In this document: one piece after another, positions 59,668 through 64,000 of the stretch
How the letters are laid out: each line of letters opens with the position of its first letter
How positions within the stretch are numbered: position 1 is the first letter of the stretch
Origin: Actinomycetes bacterium
Lineage (GTDB): Bacteria; Actinomycetota; Acidimicrobiia; Acidimicrobiales; Bog-793
NCBI GenBank assembly: GCA_021798985.1
Contig: JAJZBI010000001.1
Coordinates: 1 to 64,000, forward strand
Direction: 5' to 3'
Length of the DNA stretch: 64,000 nt
Position numbers and translations under genes: made by a program
The notes under the pieces: model-generated
What the model saw: only the letters and a program-made list of their open reading frames with translations
What the model was told of the DNA's origin: nothing
The model's database searches: none

Positions 59668-60915
59668 TCAGTCGCGTGCTTGAGCGAAGAGGTCAGCGAG
59701 TCGCTCCACGCCACGGACGAGGTCCTCGTCGGAGAGCGCGTAGGAGAAGCGGGCATAGCCCGGCGCACCGAAGGCCTCGCCGGGCACGAAGGCGACCTTG
59801 GCCGCCTCGAGGGCAATCTCGGCGAGCTCGAGCGTCGAGGCGGGCCGGCGGCCGCACAGCTCCTTGCCGAGCAGGCCGGCCATCGAGGGAAAGGCGTAGA
59901 AGGCGCCCTCGGGTAGCAGGCACTGCACTCCGTCGATCGCGTCGAGCCCTGCGGTGATCGCTCGCCGGCGGCGGTCGAACGCGGCCCGCATCATCGCCAC
60001 GGCCTCGAGGTCCCCGCTCACCGCCGCGAGCGCGGCGCGCTGGGCGACGTTGTTCACGTTCGAGGTCTCCTGACTCTGCAGGTTCGTGGCCGCCGCCACG
60101 ACGTCGTTCGGCCCGATCAGCCACCCGACCCGCCACCCGGTCATCGCATAGGTCTTGGCGACGCCGTTGACCACGACGCAGCGGTCGGCGAGATCGGGCA
60201 CGGCGACGGGGAGCGAGACGCTCTTCACACCGTCATAGACGAGGTGCTCATAGATCTCGTCGGTGAGCACCCACCAGCCGCGCTCGAGCGCCAGGCGGCC
60301 GATCGCCTCGGTCTCCTCGGCGCTGTAGACGGCGCCGGTGGGGTTGGAGGGCGAGACGAACAACAGCACCTTGGTCCGCTCCGTGGCGGCACGCGCGAGC
60401 TGTTCGGGGGTCGTCTTGAAGCCGGTGGACGCGTCGGTGTCCACCGCCACCGCGACGCCGCCGGCGAGCGCGATCGCCTCGGGATAGGTCGTCCAGTACG
60501 GGGCGGGGACGAGGACCTCGTCACCAGGGTCGAGCAAGGTGGCGAACGCGTTGGCGATCGCCTGCTTGCCCCCGTTGGTCACGAGCACCTGGGAGGAGCC
60601 GACGACATAGCCCGAGTCCCGTGCCGTCTTCTCCGCGATCGCCTGGCGCAGCTCGGGAAGCCCGGCGGTCGGCGTGTAGCGGTGGTTGCGTGGATCCCGG
60701 CAGGCGGCAACGGCCGCCTCGACGATCGCCTCGGGCGTCGGGAAGTCGGGCTCGCCGGCGCCATATCCGATGACGTCGATGCCCTCGGCCTTCATCGCCT
60801 TGGCCTTGGCATCGATCGCAAGCGTCGCCGAAGGCGCCACGCCGCCGATGCGACGGGAGATACGGGGGTGAGCGACGCCGCCGTTGGGCGGCACGGGGGA
60901 GCCGGTGGCAGTCAT
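59668..60915 (-). CDS. Class I aminotransferase, aspartate aminotransferase-like
   Basis: A 415-residue PLP enzyme of subgroup Ib. Blocks include [66 protein letters not shown] and the Schiff-base lysine in [20 protein letters not shown]. It likely interconverts aspartate and oxaloacetate with glutamate, possibly with wider specificity. The ATG at 60915 is chosen over an upstream frame. serC diverges from it. Confidence 0.9.
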   Translation of the reverse strand: MTATGSPVPPNGGVAHPRISRRIGGVAPSATLAIDAKAKAMKAEGIDVIGYGAGEPDFPTPEAIVEAAVAACRDPRNHRYTPTAGLPELRQAIAEKTARDSGYVVGSSQVLVTNGGKQAIANAFATLLDPGDEVLVPAPYWTTYPEAIALAGGVAVAVDTDASTGFKTTPEQLARAATERTKVLLFVSPSNPTGAVYSAEETEAIGRLALERGWWVLTDEIYEHLVYDGVKSVSLPVAVPDLADRCVVVNGVAKTYAMTGWRVGWLIGPNDVVAAATNLQSQETSNVNNVAQRAALAAVSGDLEAVAMMRAAFDRRRRAITAGLDAIDGVQCLLPEGAFYAFPSMAGLLGKELCGRRPASTLELAEIALEAAKVAFVPGEAFGAPGYARFSYALSDEDLVRGVERLADLFAQARD

Positions 60916-60999
60916 GGTGCAATGCTCCCACAGCCGGTCGGGGGGGTCGCCGGCGCCCCCCAGTAGCATCGGGCCTCACGGCGGCGAGACGAGGTGCGC

Positions 61000-62127
61000 A
61001 TGGCAGCGATCGCGATCCCCAAGGCACTGCTCCCGAGCGACGGCCGCTTCGGCAGCGGGCCGTCCAAGGTACGCGCCGAGGCGCTCGCAGCGCTCTTGGA
61101 GCGGGGCGCGGGCATCATCGGCACCTCGCACCGCCAGGCGCCGGTGCGCGACCTCGTCGGGCGCGTCCGGGCGATGCTCGGCGAGCTGCTCTCGCTCCCC
61201 GAGGGCTATGAGATCGTGCTCGGCAACGGCGGGTCGGCCTGCTTTTGGGACATCGCTACGTTCTGTCTGATCCAAGAGCACAGCCAGCACTGCACCTTCG
61301 GGGAGTTCTCAGCCAAGTTCGCCGAAGCCGTCGAGCGCGCGCCGCACCTCGGCGCGCCGGTGATCCGCAGCGCCACCTACGGCGAGCGGGTCGAGCCCGA
61401 GGCCGATGCGCGCGTCGACGCCTACGCGCTCATCCAGAACGAGACCTCGACGGGCGTGGCGAGCACGCCGCGCCGGCCACGCCACGCGGACGGCTCGGCC
61501 GCCTCCGGGCTCGTGCTCGTCGATGGCACCTCGGCCGCCGGCGGGATGCGTATCTGCCTCGAGGAGGTGGACGCGTACTACTTCGCGCCGCAAAAGTGCT
61601 TCGGCTCCGACGGCGGGCTCTGGCTGGCGGCACTGTCGCCCGCCGCGATCGAGCGGGCCGAGCGCCTGGCGACCGAGCGCTACGTCCCCGCCTTCTTGGA
61701 CCTCACCGTGGCGATCGACAACGCTCGGCTGAACCAGACCTACAACACCCCGGCGCTCGTCACCTTGCTGCTCCTCGCCGATCAGCTCGAGTGGATGCTC
61801 GAGCGCGGCGGGCTCGAGTGGGCGGCGCAGCGGGCCGAGCGCTCGGCCGCCCACCTCTACGGCTGGGCCGAGCGCTCCGACCTCGCCACGCCCTTTGTGG
61901 CCAAGGCCGACGACCGCAGCCCGGTCGTCGGCACGATCGACTTCGCTGCGGAGGTCGACGCCGCGGCCGTCGCCAAGGCGCTGCGCGACAACGGCGTCGT
62001 CGACACCGAGCCCTACCGCCGGCTCGGCCGCAACCAGCTGCGGATCGGCATGTACCCGACGGTCGATCCCGACGACGTCGCCGCGCTGACCGCCTGCATC
62101 GACCACGTCGTGGCGGCGCTCGCCTGA
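61000..62127 (+). CDS. serC: Phosphoserine aminotransferase
   Basis: A 375-residue aminotransferase of the Mycobacterium type, converting 3-phosphohydroxypyruvate to phosphoserine. It starts with PKALLPSDGRFGSGPSKVR; GTSHRQAPV and NGGSACFWDIATF are family marks, and the PLP lysine lies in YYFAPQKCFGSDGGLWLA. An RLGRNQLRIGMYP motif near the end binds the phosphate. ATG 61000 is preferred over GTG 60994. No other serine-synthesis gene is adjacent. Confidence 0.93.
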   Translation: MAAIAIPKALLPSDGRFGSGPSKVRAEALAALLERGAGIIGTSHRQAPVRDLVGRVRAMLGELLSLPEGYEIVLGNGGSACFWDIATFCLIQEHSQHCTFGEFSAKFAEAVERAPHLGAPVIRSATYGERVEPEADARVDAYALIQNETSTGVASTPRRPRHADGSAASGLVLVDGTSAAGGMRICLEEVDAYYFAPQKCFGSDGGLWLAALSPAAIERAERLATERYVPAFLDLTVAIDNARLNQTYNTPALVTLLLLADQLEWMLERGGLEWAAQRAERSAAHLYGWAERSDLATPFVAKADDRSPVVGTIDFAAEVDAAAVAKALRDNGVVDTEPYRRLGRNQLRIGMYPTVDPDDVAALTACIDHVVAALA

Positions 62128-62152
62128 CGGCGGCGTCCGTCAGCGGCGCGGG

Positions 62153-63217
62153 CTACGCGCCGCTGACGCGCACCAGCGGCTTCAAGATGGCCGGGTTGGC
62201 CTTGGCGGCGCCGAGCGCCTCCTCGGCGTGCTCGAGGTCGAAGGTCGCGTCCACGAGCTCGTCGAGATCGATGCGCCCCGACGCGATCAGCCCGATCGCC
62301 TCGGGGTAGGTGTGGGCGTAGCGGAAGGTCCCGGTCACCCAGATCTCTCGGTTCTGCACCCGCGCGACGGGCCAGGGGATCTCGGTCGCGGGGCACATCC
62401 CGACGAGCACCGCCGTGCCCGCCGGCCGCAGCGCGGCGATGCCGTCGGCGATCGCCTGGGGGTTGCCCGAGCAGTCGAGGAACACGTCCGCGTCCGCGCA
62501 CGCCTCGGCGAGGCCACCCGCGGCCGGGTCGACGGCGCCGGTGGCGCCGAGGGCGCGCACCCGCTCTCGGCGCTCGGGGACCGGGTCGCTGACGATCACC
62601 TCGGCCGCGCCTGCCGCCATCGCGACGAGCGTGGCCACGGCGCCGATCGGCCCAGCCCCGGCGATCGCGACCCGGCTGCCGATGCCGACCGCGGCCTTGC
62701 GGCACGACCAGATGCCGACCGACAGCGGCTCGCACAGCGCCGCCGCCGCGTCCGAGACGTGCTCGGGCACGGGGAAGGCGAAGTCCTCGTGGATCGTCAC
62801 AAAGCGCGCGAGTGCCCCGTCCACGGGCGGGGTCGCGAAGAAGGCGACGTCTCGGCACAGGTTGTAGCGCCCGGTGCGGCATTCGCGGCACTGGCCGCAG
62901 GGAACGCCCGGCTCGAGAGCGACCCGCTCGCCGAGGCGGTGCCGCGTCGCCTGCGCCCCGAGCCCGACGATCACGCCGGAGGATTCATGGCCGAGCACGA
63001 GCGGCGCGTTGACGACGAAGTCACCGATGCGGCCGTGCTCGAAATAGTGCACGTCCGAGCCACACACCCCGACGGCGCGGATCTCGACGAGCACCTCGTG
63101 CGGCCCGGGATCGGGCATGGGCCGGTCTTCGACGCGAAGGTCGCCGACGCCGTAGAGGACGGCGGCCCGATTGGCTGCCGTCCCCGGCGCGCACGGCTCG
63201 GAAGGCCGCTCAACCAC
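62153..63217 (-). CDS. Zinc-dependent polyol/sorbitol dehydrogenase-like
   Basis: A 354-residue medium-chain dehydrogenase/reductase. Catalytic zinc ligands lie in [12 protein letters not shown] and GHESSGVIV; structural zinc is [15 protein letters not shown]; the NAD-binding GAGPIGAV lies in the Rossmann fold. The GSDVHY motif is typical of sorbitol, xylitol and L-iditol dehydrogenases. GTG 63217 overlaps the ilvC stop. It may be cotranscribed with ilvC, but substrate and pathway are unknown. Confidence 0.85.
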   Translation of the reverse strand: MVERPSEPCAPGTAANRAAVLYGVGDLRVEDRPMPDPGPHEVLVEIRAVGVCGSDVHYFEHGRIGDFVVNAPLVLGHESSGVIVGLGAQATRHRLGERVALEPGVPCGQCRECRTGRYNLCRDVAFFATPPVDGALARFVTIHEDFAFPVPEHVSDAAAALCEPLSVGIWSCRKAAVGIGSRVAIAGAGPIGAVATLVAMAAGAAEVIVSDPVPERRERVRALGATGAVDPAAGGLAEACADADVFLDCSGNPQAIADGIAALRPAGTAVLVGMCPATEIPWPVARVQNREIWVTGTFRYAHTYPEAIGLIASGRIDLDELVDATFDLEHAEEALGAAKANPAILKPLVRVSGA

Positions 63218-64000
63218 CGGAGACCTCCTCGAGGCGCTGGCGGCCGGCCGTGATGAAGGGCATCATCGCCCGCAGCTCGGCGCCGATCTGCTCGATCTGG
63301 TGCGCCCGGCCCGCCGCGCGCAGCTCCTCGAAGTGCTTGCGTCCCGCCTCGTTCTCGGCGATCCACTCCTTGGCGAAGGCACCGTCACGGATCTCGCCGA
63401 GCACCTTGCGCATCTCCTCGCGCACGGCCGAGGAGATGATGCGCGGGCCGCGCGTGACGTCCCCGTACTCGGCGGTGTCCGAGATCGAAAAGCGCATCCC
63501 CGAGATGCCCTGCTCGTACATCAAGTCGACGATCAGCTTCAGCTCGTGCAGGCACTCGAAGTAGGCCGACTCGGGCGCGTAGCCCGCCTCGACCAGGGTG
63601 TCGAAGCCGGCCGTCACGAGCGCCGTCAGCCCGCCGCAGAGCACGACCTGCTCGCCGAACAGGTCGGTCTCGGTCTCTTCGGCAAAGGTCGTCTCCAGTA
63701 CACCGGCGCGCGTCGCGCCGATCGCGTCGGCGTAGGCCAACGCGAGCCCCATCGCGCCGCCCGACGCGTCGGCGGCCACGGCGATCAGCGCCGGGACGCC
63801 GCCGCCCTCGGTGTAGGTGCGCCGCACGAGGTGGCCGGGCCCCTTCGGGGCGACCATCGCCACGTCGATGCCCTCGGCGGGCGTGATCGTGCCGTAGCGG
63901 ATGTTGAAGCCGTGGGCGAAGAAGATCGCGTTGCCCTCGCTGAGGTGCGGCGCGATCTCCTCGCGGTAGATGCGCGGCTGCTCGGTGTCGGGCAGGAGGA
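63210..64000 (-). CDS. ilvC: Ketol-acid reductoisomerase (5' part outside window)
   Basis: The C-terminal 262 residues of ketol-acid reductoisomerase, the second step of Val and Ile synthesis. The frame continues beyond 64000 ([47 protein letters not shown]), so the N-terminal Rossmann start is missing. The knotted domain shows [20 protein letters not shown], the magnesium-binding glutamates and aspartate, and [20 protein letters not shown]. The class is the short bacterial type. ilvB and ilvN probably lie upstream. Confidence 0.95.
   Translation of the reverse strand, partial: LLPDTEQPRIYREEIAPHLSEGNAIFFAHGFNIRYGTITPAEGIDVAMVAPKGPGHLVRRTYTEGGGVPALIAVAADASGGAMGLALAYADAIGATRAGVLETTFAEETETDLFGEQVVLCGGLTALVTAGFDTLVEAGYAPESAYFECLHELKLIVDLMYEQGISGMRFSISDTAEYGDVTRGPRIISSAVREEMRKVLGEIRDGAFAKEWIAENEAGRKHFEELRAAGRAHQIEQIGAELRAMMPFITAGRQRLEEVSGG

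Overview
The window is GC-rich bacterial chromosome with tightly packed genes, frequent GTG (some TTG) starts and ATGA overlaps. Gene content points to an actinobacterium: a BldD-type regulator, DUF3039, DUF1707, F420-type redox protein, Mycobacterium-type LeuA and SerC, and a haem-free sulfur assimilation route with ferredoxin-type sulfite reductase. A sulfocyanin-like blue copper lipoprotein, a protein class best known from iron- and sulfur-oxidising acidophiles, makes an acidophilic lineage such as Acidimicrobiia my best guess. That placement is inference, not something a single gene proves.

Layout. 1-3.0 kb is a decayed insertion zone: an IS3-type transposase start at the left edge, an alpha/beta hydrolase, an intact MNT nucleotidyltransferase beside a HEPN gene broken by frameshifts, an amputated aminoglycoside/hydroxyurea-kinase fragment, and a copy of the tRNA-Glu 3' end that pairs with the real tRNA-Glu at 3.0 kb like a att-site repeat. 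From 3.0 to 18.4 kb lie housekeeping genes: tRNA-Glu, tRNA-Gln and gltX, a GH18 protein, rpsT, lepA, a CIRCE-controlled hrcA-dnaJ-rsmE set, a bldD homologue, hemW, and phoH-ybeY-corC-era. From 30.7 back to 18.5 kb a minus-strand run couples sulfate reduction (cysH, sulfite reductase, FrhB-like F420 subunit) to DNA repair (addB, addA, dinG-like helicase) through stop/start overlaps. A divergent plus-strand set (siroheme biosynthesis, uppS, recO, dnaG, rpoD-like sigma) starts at the same control region, which carries two tandem IscR-type palindromes. Acetate use (acs, satP) follows, then tRNA-Asn and tRNA-Met, a fluoride riboswitch with two crcB genes, an HtrA protease, an ABC-F protein, a desaturase and an MscS-like channel.

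The right 15 kb is branched-chain amino acid synthesis: leuB-ilvE-cimA (minus), leuC-leuD (plus, after greA), leuA (minus) and ilvC (minus, cut by the window edge), with an aminotransferase and serC between. CimA implies isoleucine made from pyruvate through citramalate, in which LeuCD and LeuB also work. Two ribosome-mediated attenuators are readable: the leuB operon leader encodes [10 protein letters not shown] (Val, Val, Ile) and the leuA leader encodes MFQPTFEQLLLT (three Leu), each followed by a hairpin and then a U-tract terminator. Both leader peptides may be translated from nearly leaderless transcripts.

No rRNA, CRISPR array or complete insertion sequence was found.
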